Shown: positions 9,187 to 17,776 of the stretch, in pieces
How the letters are laid out: every line of letters starts with the position of its first letter
How positions within the stretch are numbered: position 1 is the stretch's first letter
NCBI RefSeq assembly: GCF_017894385.1
Contig: NZ_CP059560.1
Location: forward strand, 2,356,001 to 2,420,000
Length of the DNA: 64,000 nt
Origin: Aromatoleum petrolei
GTDB taxonomy: Bacteria; Pseudomonadota; Gammaproteobacteria; Burkholderiales; Rhodocyclaceae
Reading direction: 5' to 3'
Notes under the pieces: model-generated
What the model saw: only the letters and a program-made list of their open reading frames with translations
What the model was told of the DNA's origin: nothing
Database searches by the model: none
Translations under genes and position numbers: made by a program

Positions 9187-9849
9187 ATGACGCAGGCCGA
9201 AACCGCGAGCCCCAGGCTGCGGATCACTGAAATCTTCGCATCGATCCAGGGCGAGTCGACACGCGTCGGCCTGCCCACGGTCTTCGTGCGCCTGACCGGC
9301 TGCCCGCTGCGCTGCAGCTGGTGCGACACGGAATATGCTTTCCAGGGCGGAGAGAACCGCAGCATCGCCGACGTGTGCGACGCGGTCGCCGCACACGGCA
9401 TCCGGCATGTCTGCGTCACCGGCGGCGAGCCGCTGGCGCAGAAATCCTGCCTCCCGCTGCTCACCGCCCTGTGCGACGCCGGTTTCTCCGTGTCGCTGGA
9501 AACCAGCGGCGCGCTCGACATCGCCGCCGTCGACCTGCGCGTGTCGCGCATCATGGACCTCAAGGCCCCCGGCTCGGGCGAAGTCGCGCGCAACCGCTGG
9601 GAAAACCTCGCCCACCTCGGCGCGCACGACGAGGTCAAGATCGTCCTCGCCGACGAGGCCGATTACGCCTGGGCCAAGGCCCAGATCGCGCTGCACCGTC
9701 TCGCCGAACGCTGCACCGTCCTGCTCTCGCCCGTGCAGGGCAGGCTCGACCCGACCCTGCTCGCCGAATGGATCGTGCGCGACCGCCTGCCGGTACGTTT
9801 CCAGCTCCAGTTGCACAAGATCCTGTGGAACGACGCCCGGGGACGCTGA
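9187..9849 (+). CDS. queE: QueE, 7-carboxy-7-deazaguanine synthase
   Basis: 220-residue radical-SAM enzyme. The C-x3-C-x2-C cluster motif reads TGCPLRCSWCDTEYAF (about residues 37-52) and TGGEPLAQ follows. QueE ring-contracts 6-carboxytetrahydropterin to 7-carboxy-7-deazaguanine in queuosine biosynthesis. It is co-directional with queC, 62 bases downstream, and directly follows the tol operon, an arrangement common in beta- and gamma-proteobacteria. Confidence 0.93.
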   Translation: MTQAETASPRLRITEIFASIQGESTRVGLPTVFVRLTGCPLRCSWCDTEYAFQGGENRSIADVCDAVAAHGIRHVCVTGGEPLAQKSCLPLLTALCDAGFSVSLETSGALDIAAVDLRVSRIMDLKAPGSGEVARNRWENLAHLGAHDEVKIVLADEADYAWAKAQIALHRLAERCTVLLSPVQGRLDPTLLAEWIVRDRLPVRFQLQLHKILWNDARGR

Positions 9850-9911
9850 ATCCCTGACACGCTCCGCGGCGCCGCACCCCTTCGTTCTCGCCTCCTTTTG
9901 AGCCCCGTGCC

Positions 9912-10595
9912 ATGACCGACCATCCCAAGCGCGCCGTCATTCTGCTGTCCGGCGGCCTGGACTCCGCCACCTGCCTTGCGATCGCTCGCGACATGGGCTT
10001 CGAGACCTATGCACTGTCGGTCGCCTACGGCCAGCGCCACGCCGCCGAACTCGCGGCCGCAGGCCGCGTCGCCGCCTCGCTGGGAGCGCGCGAGCACCGC
10101 GTCGCAAGTGTGGAACTGGGCCAGTTCGGCGGCTCGGCCCTGACCGACGACAAGATCCCCGTCCCCGTCGAAGGCAGCACTGACGGCATCCCCGTGACCT
10201 ACGTACCCGCGCGCAACACCGTGATGCTGTCGATTGCGCTCGCCTGGGCCGAGGTGCTCGGCGCAAACGACATTTTCGTCGGCGTGAATGCGGTCGACTA
10301 TTCCGGCTACCCGGACTGCCGCCCCGAATTCATCGCCGCCTTCGAGACGATGGCCAACCTCGCCACCAAGGCCGGAGTCGAAGGCACGCGCCTGCGCATT
10401 CATGCCCCCCTGATCGCACTGTCCAAGGCCGACATCATCCGCCGCGGCAGCGCACTGGGCGTCGATTACGGCCAGACGGTTTCGTGCTACCAGGCCGACG
10501 ATGCCGGCCATGCCTGCGGCAGATGCGACGCGTGCCGTCTGCGGCGTGCCGGATTCGAGGTCGCAGGGCTTCCAGATCCTACGCGCTACGCCTGA
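9912..10595 (+). CDS. queC: QueC, 7-cyano-7-deazaguanine (preQ0) synthase
   Basis: 227 residues. The PP-loop ATP-pyrophosphatase motif [13 protein letters not shown] is near the N-terminus (about 12-24). The C-terminal zinc site is the Cys cluster S-C-Y-Q-A, then A-C-G-R-C-D-A-C (about 197-214). It converts carboxy-deazaguanine to preQ0 using ATP and ammonia. The pair queE-queC gives two steps of queuosine synthesis; queD and queF are not in the window. Confidence 0.95.
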   Translation: MTDHPKRAVILLSGGLDSATCLAIARDMGFETYALSVAYGQRHAAELAAAGRVAASLGAREHRVASVELGQFGGSALTDDKIPVPVEGSTDGIPVTYVPARNTVMLSIALAWAEVLGANDIFVGVNAVDYSGYPDCRPEFIAAFETMANLATKAGVEGTRLRIHAPLIALSKADIIRRGSALGVDYGQTVSCYQADDAGHACGRCDACRLRRAGFEVAGLPDPTRYA

Positions 10596-10664
10596 GGGCA
10601 GAAAATTCCATGTGAATTTTTCGATGACGTGAGTTTATTCCTTCACCTTGCTCATCGATTTGCA

Positions 10665-10685
10665 GGATGCTGTTTTGTTGCATCC
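10665..10685. repeat. Short inverted repeat upstream of the histidine kinase
   Basis: GGATGC (10665-10670), a 9-base loop and GCATCC (10680-10685), in the 178-base AT-richer gap between queC and the kinase gene. No T-run follows, so it is more like an operator or leader hairpin than a terminator. A second pair, TCGATGA (10621-10627) and TCATCGA (10652-10658), lies just upstream. Confidence 0.35.
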
Positions 10686-10693
10686 CGCACCCT

Positions 10694-10707
10694 TTGATCT
10701 AAGTCAG
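10694..10707 (+). promoter_or_regulatory. FNR/DNR-like box upstream of the histidine kinase
   Basis: TTGAT-CTAA-GTCAG resembles the TTGAT-N4-GTCAA boxes bound by FNR/ANR/DNR-type oxygen- or NO-responsive regulators; only the last base differs. It sits 67 bases before the kinase start. The match is by eye. Confidence 0.35.
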
Positions 10708-10773
10708 CCCTGCTCGCAGAAAGGTTTTGTAACATCTCCCCAAGGGCCAATGTGCCTCAAAGGGGATCATTCG

Positions 10774-12573
10774 ATGCGCTTCCGCTTAGTTCGGTACTTC
10801 ACGCTTGCCAGCCTCGGCATGTTCGGCCTCGTCGCCCTGAGCCTGATCTACTTCGAGCGCGAACAAAGCCAGTTCTACAAGCACACGAACGACGAGCAGC
10901 TCGCGTTCTTCGGCGAAGTGCAGCAATCCTTCGCCAAGCAGCAGGAGGAGGCGGCCCGCCGCGACCTGCTGACGATTCACGAGTCGGGCAACGTCAATCT
11001 AACCCGCCTTTTTGCCAACGCGCTGTGGGAGCGCGATTTCGCGCCATTCGTCGCCGACGTGCAGGCTATCGACGTGGACCACTGCAAGGCGATCGCCGAC
11101 GTCGCTGACGAAAATGGCAAGAAGGTCGCGCCGCCCGAGAAGAAGGCCTGCTTCGCGGACGTCGGCAAGCGCATCATGGCCCTGCCGGACTTCAAGTCAA
11201 TCGACGCCAAGGTGTTTGCATCGATGAAGAAGAGCACCGTGTTCAAGATCAAGGTGTTCGACTTGCGCGGCATCACTGTGTACTCGTCCGAACATGCGCA
11301 GATGGGCGAGGACAAGAGCACCAATGAAGGCTGGCGCGGTGCGGCCTTCGACGGAGTCCCCAAGAGCGAACTCACTCACCGCGGGAAATTCAGCGCCTTC
11401 GAAGGCGTCGTCGAGAACCGCGACCTGATCAGCAGCTACCTGCCCGTACTCGAACCCGGCACGTCACGCATCGTCGGCGTGTTCGAGGTCTATTCCGACG
11501 TGACGCCCTTTCTGAAGCAGATCCAGCAGACTTCGGGACAGATCCGCGCCACCGCCATCGAGAACCAGAACAAGCTCGGCGAAGCCGCGGCCGCCAACCA
11601 GGAGGCGGTCGATGCGACTTCCTATCGCCAGTTCGCGACGATCGCCGGCCTGCTCGCGCTGCTCTTCGCGGCACTCCTCGCGATCGTCCGCCGCGCCGAA
11701 GGCATCATCGACCAGCAGGAAGCCGACCGCGCCCACGCCCATCAACAACTCGCCCAGTCGGAGAAGATGGCTTCGCTCGGCCAGATGGTCGCCGGCGTTG
11801 CGCACCAGCTCAACACCCCGCTCGCGTTCTCGCAGAACAACATCCTGATGGTCAAGGATGCGCTGCAAAGCATGGAACTGCCGATGAAGGTCGCCGGCAG
11901 GCTCTCCTCCATCCTCGAGGACGTCGACGGCGACAAGGTCACGATCAAGGTGTCACAGCTCAGGGCGAACCTCGACAAGCTGCAGGAAGGCAATGTCGAC
12001 GTCACCATGCTGCAGGAGATGCTCAAGGACGTCCTGGGCGGCATCGACCAGATGTCCGAACTGGTCGTGAACCTACGCGACTTCACCCGTCTCGATCGGG
12101 CCGCGACGACCAATGCCGACCTCAACAAGGCATTGCACACGGTCGCCTACATCGCGCAGACAGTACTCCCCAAAAACATCGAACTCGTCGAGGAGTATGG
12201 CGAGCTGCCCAGCGTCGAATGCAATCCCTCGCAGCTCAACCAGGTGTTCCTGAACCTCATCAACAATGCCGCCCAGGCGATCGACGGCCCGGGGCGCATC
12301 CGCATCCGCAGCTTCGCGGAAGGCGATCAGGTTCACGTCGAAGTCCAGGACAACGGTCGCGGCATCCCCGACGACGTGCTGCCGCACATCTTCGACCTCT
12401 ATTACACGACCAAGCCCGCGGGCGAAGGCACCGGCCTCGGCCTCGCGATTGCGCGTAACATCGTCACCGAACACGGCGGCGACATCACCGTCAGCACGCG
12501 CATGGGTGTCGGCACGACCTTCACCGTCACGTTACCGGTGCGCCAGCAGGCCCCCTTGGCCCAGGCCGCCTGA
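10774..12573 (+). CDS. Membrane-bound sensor histidine kinase
   Basis: 599 residues. One membrane helix (about 9-27), a roughly 260-residue periplasmic sensor region, and a second helix (about 289-306) precede a cytoplasmic kinase core. The H-box is GVAHQLNTPLAF with His344. The ATPase domain has the N-box LNLINNAAQAI, G1 box DNGRGIP and G2 box GEGTGLGLA. The sensor region matches no ligand domain I recognise. I start at the ATG at 10774, with AAGGGGA 8 bases upstream; a longer open frame to 10648 would add 42 residues before the helix and lacks a ribosome site. The double-receiver regulator follows after 18 bases and is the obvious partner. Confidence 0.88.
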   Translation: MRFRLVRYFTLASLGMFGLVALSLIYFEREQSQFYKHTNDEQLAFFGEVQQSFAKQQEEAARRDLLTIHESGNVNLTRLFANALWERDFAPFVADVQAIDVDHCKAIADVADENGKKVAPPEKKACFADVGKRIMALPDFKSIDAKVFASMKKSTVFKIKVFDLRGITVYSSEHAQMGEDKSTNEGWRGAAFDGVPKSELTHRGKFSAFEGVVENRDLISSYLPVLEPGTSRIVGVFEVYSDVTPFLKQIQQTSGQIRATAIENQNKLGEAAAANQEAVDATSYRQFATIAGLLALLFAALLAIVRRAEGIIDQQEADRAHAHQQLAQSEKMASLGQMVAGVAHQLNTPLAFSQNNILMVKDALQSMELPMKVAGRLSSILEDVDGDKVTIKVSQLRANLDKLQEGNVDVTMLQEMLKDVLGGIDQMSELVVNLRDFTRLDRAATTNADLNKALHTVAYIAQTVLPKNIELVEEYGELPSVECNPSQLNQVFLNLINNAAQAIDGPGRIRIRSFAEGDQVHVEVQDNGRGIPDDVLPHIFDLYYTTKPAGEGTGLGLAIARNIVTEHGGDITVSTRMGVGTTFTVTLPVRQQAPLAQAA

Positions 12574-12591
12574 CACAGGCAGGAGAAACCC

Positions 12592-13578
12592 ATGACACGA
12601 CTGGCCGGCAAGGTACTCTGCGTCGACGACGAACCGGGCATCGTCCGCTCGCTGCAGTGGCTGCTGCAGAAGCAGTTCGAGGTGTTCACCGCAACCAGCG
12701 GCGCCGAGGCGCTCGAACTCGTGAAACAGCACGAGTTCGACGTCGTCATCAGCGACCAGCGCATGCCGGTGATGACCGGTGTAGAGGTTCTGCGCGAAGT
12801 GCGCAAACTCTCGCCGCGCACGATGCGCATCCTGCTCACCGGCTACTCGGACATGCAGGCCATCGTGCGCTCGGTGAATGAGAGCGAGGTGTTCCGCTTC
12901 ATCAACAAGCCGTGGAACATCTCGGAGCTTCCCAAGGTCGTCGCGCAGGCGATCACGATCGCCAAGACCCAGCCCGCCGAGACCCCCGTCGCCGAGATCC
13001 CCGAGGATGCTCCCATCATCGCCAATGGCGAACGCATCCTGGTCATTGACGACGACCCCGAGATGGGGAGGGCCGTTGCCGACCTCGTCGGCGCCAGCGC
13101 GAAAGTGTCCTACACGCGTAACCTCGCCGATGCCGTGGGCATCCTCAACAGCGAGGACGTCTCGGTGATCATTTCCGAGACCCGAGTTGGCACCATCGAC
13201 GCGACTCGACTCGTGCGCCTGATGAAGAGCAAGCACCCGGAGATCGTCACCGTCATGCTCACGGGCGAGAGTGACGCCGACACCATCACGACGCTGATCA
13301 ACCAGGGCCAGATCTATCGCTTCGTTCCCAAGCCCATCCGCACGGGTTACCTGAAGCTCGTGCTGCAGTCGGCGCTGCGCAAGCACAGCGCGCTCGTCAG
13401 CGACCCGGCCCTGACCTTCCGCCACACGGTGGAAGCCACCTCGGCCGGCGCGATGGAATCCCTGATTTCGGATGTGGAGCGAACTGCGCCGCAGGCCGAA
13501 ACTGCGGCTGCGGCCAAAGCCGGAGGTTTCATGGCCACGCTCGGCGCGGGCTTCCGCCGCCTCTTCGGCGTCGGCTGA
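12592..13578 (+). CDS. Response regulator with two receiver domains, no output domain
   Basis: 328 residues. Receiver 1 (about 5-122) is complete: DDE acidic pocket at 12-14, acceptor Asp55 in VVISDQRMP, and Lys106 in FINKPW. A linker rich in Pro/Glu/Ala (123-143) leads to receiver 2 (about 146-262), with DDD at 153-155 and Lys247 in VPKPI. In receiver 2 the acceptor position in VIISETRVG is Glu196. A short C-terminal tail with an amphipathic end (GFMATLGAGFRRLFG) follows. There is no DNA-binding, HD-GYP or GGDEF output, so it probably acts by protein contact. It is co-transcribed with the upstream kinase. Confidence 0.88.
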   Translation: MTRLAGKVLCVDDEPGIVRSLQWLLQKQFEVFTATSGAEALELVKQHEFDVVISDQRMPVMTGVEVLREVRKLSPRTMRILLTGYSDMQAIVRSVNESEVFRFINKPWNISELPKVVAQAITIAKTQPAETPVAEIPEDAPIIANGERILVIDDDPEMGRAVADLVGASAKVSYTRNLADAVGILNSEDVSVIISETRVGTIDATRLVRLMKSKHPEIVTVMLTGESDADTITTLINQGQIYRFVPKPIRTGYLKLVLQSALRKHSALVSDPALTFRHTVEATSAGAMESLISDVERTAPQAETAAAAKAGGFMATLGAGFRRLFGVG

Positions 13579-13600
13579 AGCAATTTCTGTCACAATTGCT
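13579..13600. repeat. Inverted repeat between the regulator gene and the tRNA promoter
   Basis: AGCAATT (13579-13585), an 8-base loop and AATTGCT (13594-13600). It begins right after the regulator stop and its right arm touches the -35 box of the tRNA promoter. It has no T-tract. Confidence 0.45.
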
Positions 13601-13628
13601 TGACGGACCTCGAACGCTTGCATAGAAT
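13600..13628 (+). promoter_or_regulatory. Sigma-70 promoter of the tRNA-Lys pair
   Basis: TTGACG (13600-13605), an exact 17-base spacer and TAGAAT (13623-13628), followed by a G/C-rich discriminator (TCGGGTCC). That discriminator is usual for stable-RNA promoters under stringent control. The first tRNA begins 18 bases after the -10 box. Confidence 0.8.
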
Positions 13629-13646
13629 TCGGGTCCTTCTGCAAGG

Positions 13647-13722
13647 GGGTCGTTAGCTCAGTTGGTAGAGCAGCGGACTTTTAATCCGTTGGTCGCTGGT
13701 TCGAATCCAGCACGGCCTACCA
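13647..13722 (+). tRNA. tRNA-Lys (anticodon UUU)
   Basis: 76 nt with the CCA encoded. The acceptor arm GGGTCGT pairs with ACGGCCT (with G-U pairs). The D-arm is AGCTCAGTTGGTAGAGC, the anticodon loop CTTTTAA gives UUU, and the T-arm is CTGGTTCGAATCCAG. Confidence 0.97.
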
Positions 13723-13750
13723 CCGACAGGTGGAAAATCCTGCAGAATCC

Positions 13751-13826
<76 letters not shown>

Positions 13827-13834
13827 GATTCCGA

Positions 13835-13868
13835 GAAGGCCGGCTCCTGCAGCCGGCCTTCTTGCTTT
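13835..13868 (+). terminator. Rho-independent terminator of the tRNA-Lys operon
   Basis: An 11-bp perfect stem, GAAGGCCGGCT / AGCCGGCCTTC, with a 5-base loop, then TTGCTTTT. It starts 8 bases after the second tRNA. Confidence 0.88.
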
Positions 13869-13971
13869 TCGGCCCCCTCGCGCATCACCGCCGAGGCCGG
13901 CATATGACGATAAGCAAATCCTGTCTCGCCCGGCTTCGGCATAATATCCGGATGTGCACGAGAGGCGGATC

Positions 13972-15633
13972 ATGACGGCCATTCAGGACTCTGGGCAGCT
14001 TGCCCACATCGTCTTCCAGAACGCGGCAGAAGGCATCGCGATTACCGATCCCCAGGGTCGCATCCTGGCGGTCAATGACGCATTCACCGCGCTGACCGGA
14101 TACCCCGTCGCCGACGTCCTCGGCAGGACGCCGGCAATGCTCCGCTCGGGGCGCCACGGTCGCGAGTTTTACGCGCGCATGTGGCTTGCGCTGCGGGATG
14201 AAGGGCACTGGCAGGGCGAGATCTGGAATCGCCGCAAGAATGGCGAGATCTACCCCGAATGGCTGTCGATCAGCACGGTGCGCGACGAGGCAGGCGAAAT
14301 CCTGCATTACGTTGGCGTGTTCACCGACATCGGCCGGATCATGGCGGAGCAGGAGAAGCTGCGCGACCTTGCCTACCACGACCCGCTCACGCGCCTGCCG
14401 AACCGCATGCTGCTGCGCGACCGCTTCGAACAGGCCGCGCGGCGCACCCTGCGCGATGCGCGCCAGCTCGCCGTACTGATGGTCGAGGTGACGGCACAAG
14501 GCAAGGTGCCGAACGATCCCTTCCTCGTCGCCGCGTCGGAGCAACTGGCAACGCACCTGCGTGAAACCGACACGCTCGCGCGCTACGGCGAGAACGAGTT
14601 CCTGGTGCTGATCGAGGGCATCAACGGCCCGCGCGACGCCAGCGTGACGGCCGACCAGCTGCTCAAGGCGCTGGAGCGGCCGCTCACCGTTGACGGCATC
14701 GACGTTTACGCCGGTGCGAATGTCGGCATCAGCCTGTACCCGATGGACGGCTACACGCTGGACGACCTCGCGACCGCCGCGGATGCGGCGATGTTGCAGG
14801 CTCGCAGCCGCGACCGTCACGGATACCGCTTCTACTCCGCCGAGATGACGGCCTTCGCCACCGAGCGCGCAACGATCGAGACGCAACTGCGCCGCGCCAT
14901 CGCCAGCGGCGCGCTGGAACTTCACTTCCAGCCGTTGTTCGACGTCGCGGGCAGTTCGGTGCTCGGCGTCGAGGCGCTGGTGCGCTGGACCGACCCCGAG
15001 CTGGGCGCCGTCGAACCCGAGCGCTTCGTGCCGATCGCCGAGGACAACGGACTCATTCACCCGCTCGGCGAATGGGTGATGCGCCGCGCCTTCACGCAGT
15101 TCGTCGCGTGGCAGGCCGCCGGTGTCGCGCCGCCTGTGCTGTCGCTGAACGTCTCGGCACGACAGCTCGAACGCATCGACTTCGTCGACAGCGTCGCCGC
15201 ACTGGTCGCCGAGACCGGGATCTCGCCGCAGTCGCTGGAGTTCGAGTTCCGCGAATCGGTGCTGTCAGATGTCGCCTACGTCGTGCCTGCCCTCGAGGCG
15301 CTAGACCAGATGGGCATCCGGCTGTCGATCGACGGGTTCGGGACCGGCTTTTCGCCGCTCGGAAACCTCAAGACTTTGCCGATATCGAAGCTCAACATCG
15401 ACCGCAGCTTCGTGAGCGGCATCGGGCGCAACCAGGGCAACGACACGATCGTGCGCACCGTGCTGGGCGTCGCCCGCACGCTGGGGCTGCGGGTGATCGC
15501 AGAAGGCGTGGAGACCGAGGATCAGGCCGCGTTCCTGCGCAACGAAGGCTGCGACGAGTTCCAGGGACACCTCTACGGCCAGGCGATGAAGGGCGAAGAC
15601 TTCGTGCGCCGTTTCGCGCAACGCCGGACTTGA
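13972..15633 (+). CDS. PAS-GGDEF-EAL protein with degenerate catalytic motifs
   Basis: 553 residues, no membrane segment. A PAS sensor domain (about 8-122) precedes a GGDEF domain (about 133-295) and an EAL domain (about 305-550). The GGDEF signature is GENEF (206-210), and the usual metal-binding Asp region reads VEV (171-173), so cyclase activity is unlikely. The RxxD inhibitory site is present as R197-E-T-D200. The EAL signature is intact (E334-A-L), as are N393, E428, Lys473 and the E-G-V-E-T loop. However, the DDFG metal motif reads D454-G455-F-G. It probably senses through PAS and binds c-di-GMP, with phosphodiesterase activity doubtful. The ATG at 13972 has GAGAGGCGG just upstream; a GTG at 13954 is the alternative. 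Confidence 0.85.
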   Translation: MTAIQDSGQLAHIVFQNAAEGIAITDPQGRILAVNDAFTALTGYPVADVLGRTPAMLRSGRHGREFYARMWLALRDEGHWQGEIWNRRKNGEIYPEWLSISTVRDEAGEILHYVGVFTDIGRIMAEQEKLRDLAYHDPLTRLPNRMLLRDRFEQAARRTLRDARQLAVLMVEVTAQGKVPNDPFLVAASEQLATHLRETDTLARYGENEFLVLIEGINGPRDASVTADQLLKALERPLTVDGIDVYAGANVGISLYPMDGYTLDDLATAADAAMLQARSRDRHGYRFYSAEMTAFATERATIETQLRRAIASGALELHFQPLFDVAGSSVLGVEALVRWTDPELGAVEPERFVPIAEDNGLIHPLGEWVMRRAFTQFVAWQAAGVAPPVLSLNVSARQLERIDFVDSVAALVAETGISPQSLEFEFRESVLSDVAYVVPALEALDQMGIRLSIDGFGTGFSPLGNLKTLPISKLNIDRSFVSGIGRNQGNDTIVRTVLGVARTLGLRVIAEGVETEDQAAFLRNEGCDEFQGHLYGQAMKGEDFVRRFAQRRT

Positions 15634-15819
15634 GCACTTTCGTCGCACGCAGGGCGCCGCAATCGCCCATTCCGGGCCGGAAGCGTTTGGTGCGCCTAGC
15701 GGATTTGGGTACATTGGCGCCCATCGCCATCAGGACTCCCACGGCCGGCGACGGCCGCTCATCCCGACAGGCGCCGGCAACGGCGTCATCGATCAACTAC
15801 TCCAATAAAGAGGAAAATC

Positions 15820-17460
15820 GTGTCGAACAGTCCATATGACCAAGGTCTGGGCAAGAACACGGCGAACTACGTGCCGCTCTCGCCCCTAAGTTACCTCGAG
15901 CGCTCGGCCTATGTGTATCCGCAGCGCACGTCGGTGATCCACGGCAGCCGCTCGTTCACGTGGGCGCAGACCTATGAGCGCTGCCGCCGTCTCGCCAGCG
16001 CGCTGGTGCAGAAGGGCGTGGGACGCGGCGACACCGTCGCGGTGATGCTGCCCAACGTTCCGGCGATGTACGAAGCGCACTTCGGCGTGCCGATGACGGG
16101 CGCGGTGCTCAACACGCTGAACACCCGCCTCGACCCGGAAGCCATTGCGTTCATGCTGACGCACGGCGAGGCGAAGGTACTGATCACCGATCCCGAGTTC
16201 GCGACCATCGTCCGCCCCGCACTCGAACGGCTCGACGGCCCCAAGCCGCTCGTCATCGACGCGCTCGATGCGGAGTATCCCGGCACCGAGCGTTGCGGCG
16301 AGATCGAATACGAGGATTTCATCGCCGGTGGCGATCCGGCCTACGAGTGGCATCTGCCCCAGGACGAGTGGGACGCGATCGCGCTGAACTACACCTCGGG
16401 CACGACGGGCAACCCCAAGGGGGTCGTGTACCACCACCGCGGCGCCTACCTCAACGCGGCGTCCAACATCATCAGCTGGGGCATGCCGCAGCATTCGGTG
16501 TATCTGTGGACCCTGCCGATGTTCCACTGCAACGGCTGGTGTTTCCCGTGGACGATGGCCGCCAACGCCGGTGTGAATGTCTGTCTGCGCAAGATCGACG
16601 TCGCGCTGATCTGCGAGCTGATCCGGACGCACAAGGTCAGCCACTTCTGCGGCGCGCCGATCGTCCATGGCATGATCATCAACGCGCCGGAAGGCATGCG
16701 CGCCGGCATTGACCACAAGGTCTCCGCGCTGATCGCCGGCGCCGCGCCTCCGGCCGCAATCATCGAGGGCATGGAGCGCATCGGCTTCGACATCACCCAT
16801 GTGTATGGCTTGACCGAAACCTACGGGCCGGCCTCCGTGTGCGCGAAACACCCCGAGTGGGACGAGCTGCCGATCGCGCAACGCGCCGAGCGCAATGGCC
16901 GCCAGGGCGTGAGCTATCACATGCAGCAGGCGATCACGGTGCTGAATCCGGAAACGATGGAACCGGTGCCGGCCGACGGCGAGACGATGGGCGAGCTGAT
17001 GTTCCGCGGCAACCTCGTCATGAAGGGCTACCTGAAGAACGAGAAGGCCTCCGAGGAGGCCTTCGCGGGCGGCTGGTTCCACACCGGCGACCTGGGCGTG
17101 ATGCAGCCCGACGGCTACGTCAAGATCAAGGACCGCTCCAAGGACGTGATCATCTCGGGCGGCGAGAACATCTCGTCGCTGGAGGTCGAGGACGTGCTGT
17201 ACCGCCATCCGGCCGTGATGACGGCGGCAGTGGTGGCGAAGCCCGATCCGAAGTGGGGCGAGGTGCCCGCGGCCTACATCGAGGTCAAGGAAGGCGCCGC
17301 GGTGACGGCCGAGGACATCATCGCGCACTGCCGCGAACACCTCGCGCGCTACAAGGTGCCGAAGTTCGTCGAATTCTGCGTGCTGCCCAAGACCTCGACC
17401 GGCAAGATCCAGAAATTCGTGCTGCGCGAGCAGGCGAAATCGGCGTCCGCGATCGAGTAA
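15820..17460 (+). CDS. AMP-forming acyl-CoA synthetase
   Basis: 546 residues of the ANL superfamily. The P-loop is YTSGTTGNPKGV (about 191-202), then the motif YGLTETYGP (about 329-337), GWFHTGDLG, the hinge KDRSKDVIISGGENIS and the C-terminal catalytic Lys in STGKIQKF. The segment L-P-M-F-H-C-N-G-W-C-F-P-W is typical of the subgroup acting on short/medium or aromatic-type acids. The enzyme activates a carboxylic acid to its CoA thioester via the acyl-adenylate; the substrate cannot be read from sequence. The start is GTG, with AAAGAGG 7 bases upstream. It ends in its own terminator, ahead of the ABC importer. Confidence 0.92.
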   Translation: MSNSPYDQGLGKNTANYVPLSPLSYLERSAYVYPQRTSVIHGSRSFTWAQTYERCRRLASALVQKGVGRGDTVAVMLPNVPAMYEAHFGVPMTGAVLNTLNTRLDPEAIAFMLTHGEAKVLITDPEFATIVRPALERLDGPKPLVIDALDAEYPGTERCGEIEYEDFIAGGDPAYEWHLPQDEWDAIALNYTSGTTGNPKGVVYHHRGAYLNAASNIISWGMPQHSVYLWTLPMFHCNGWCFPWTMAANAGVNVCLRKIDVALICELIRTHKVSHFCGAPIVHGMIINAPEGMRAGIDHKVSALIAGAAPPAAIIEGMERIGFDITHVYGLTETYGPASVCAKHPEWDELPIAQRAERNGRQGVSYHMQQAITVLNPETMEPVPADGETMGELMFRGNLVMKGYLKNEKASEEAFAGGWFHTGDLGVMQPDGYVKIKDRSKDVIISGGENISSLEVEDVLYRHPAVMTAAVVAKPDPKWGEVPAAYIEVKEGAAVTAEDIIAHCREHLARYKVPKFVEFCVLPKTSTGKIQKFVLREQAKSASAIE

Positions 17461-17486
17461 ATCCGCGTCGCCGGACAAGGTCCGCA

Positions 17487-17521
17487 AAGGCCGCCGTTGC
17501 GCAAGCAACCGCGGCCTTTTT
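17487..17521 (+). terminator. Rho-independent terminator after the acyl-CoA synthetase gene
   Basis: AAGGCCGC / GCGGCCTT outer stem plus GTTGC / GCAAC inner stem around a GCAA tetraloop, followed by T residues. It separates the ligase from the importer operon. The rest of the 316-base gap 17461-17776 holds only AT-richer promoter-like sequence; I see no gene in it. Confidence 0.85.
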
Positions 17522-17655
17522 CTTGCACATCACTTCCCGCAGATCGAGCAGGCATGCGGGTTCACCCCTAGTCCGACCACATTGACGCCCCCATGCACGG
17601 GTGTTAACTTGTGCCGACCGTGATCAACGATACATATTGACGCAACATCGATTCT

Positions 17656-17661
17656 TATAAT
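17656..17661 (+). promoter_or_regulatory. Candidate -10 box for the ABC importer operon
   Basis: A perfect TATAAT, 115 bases upstream of livG in the AT-rich part of the gap. The nearest TTGACG (17637-17642) is only 13 bases away, too close for a standard promoter, so an activator may be needed or the real promoter may lie elsewhere. Confidence 0.35.
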
Positions 17662-17776
17662 CATCAGGTCGCCGTCCTTCCCCGCTCCTTGACGACGACG
17701 CGTGTTTATACCGGCATCCCGCTGCCGGCGCAGTTCAGCTTCGACCCACAGAGAGAGGCAGGATCTGACAGACGCG

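Noticed and set aside
15886..17508. A 540-codon open frame on the minus strand
   Set aside because: Antisense to the acyl-CoA synthetase, which has all ANL motifs.
17637..17661. Full sigma-70 promoter TTGACG/TATAAT before livG
   Set aside because: The spacer is 13 bases, too short. Only the -10 box is reported.
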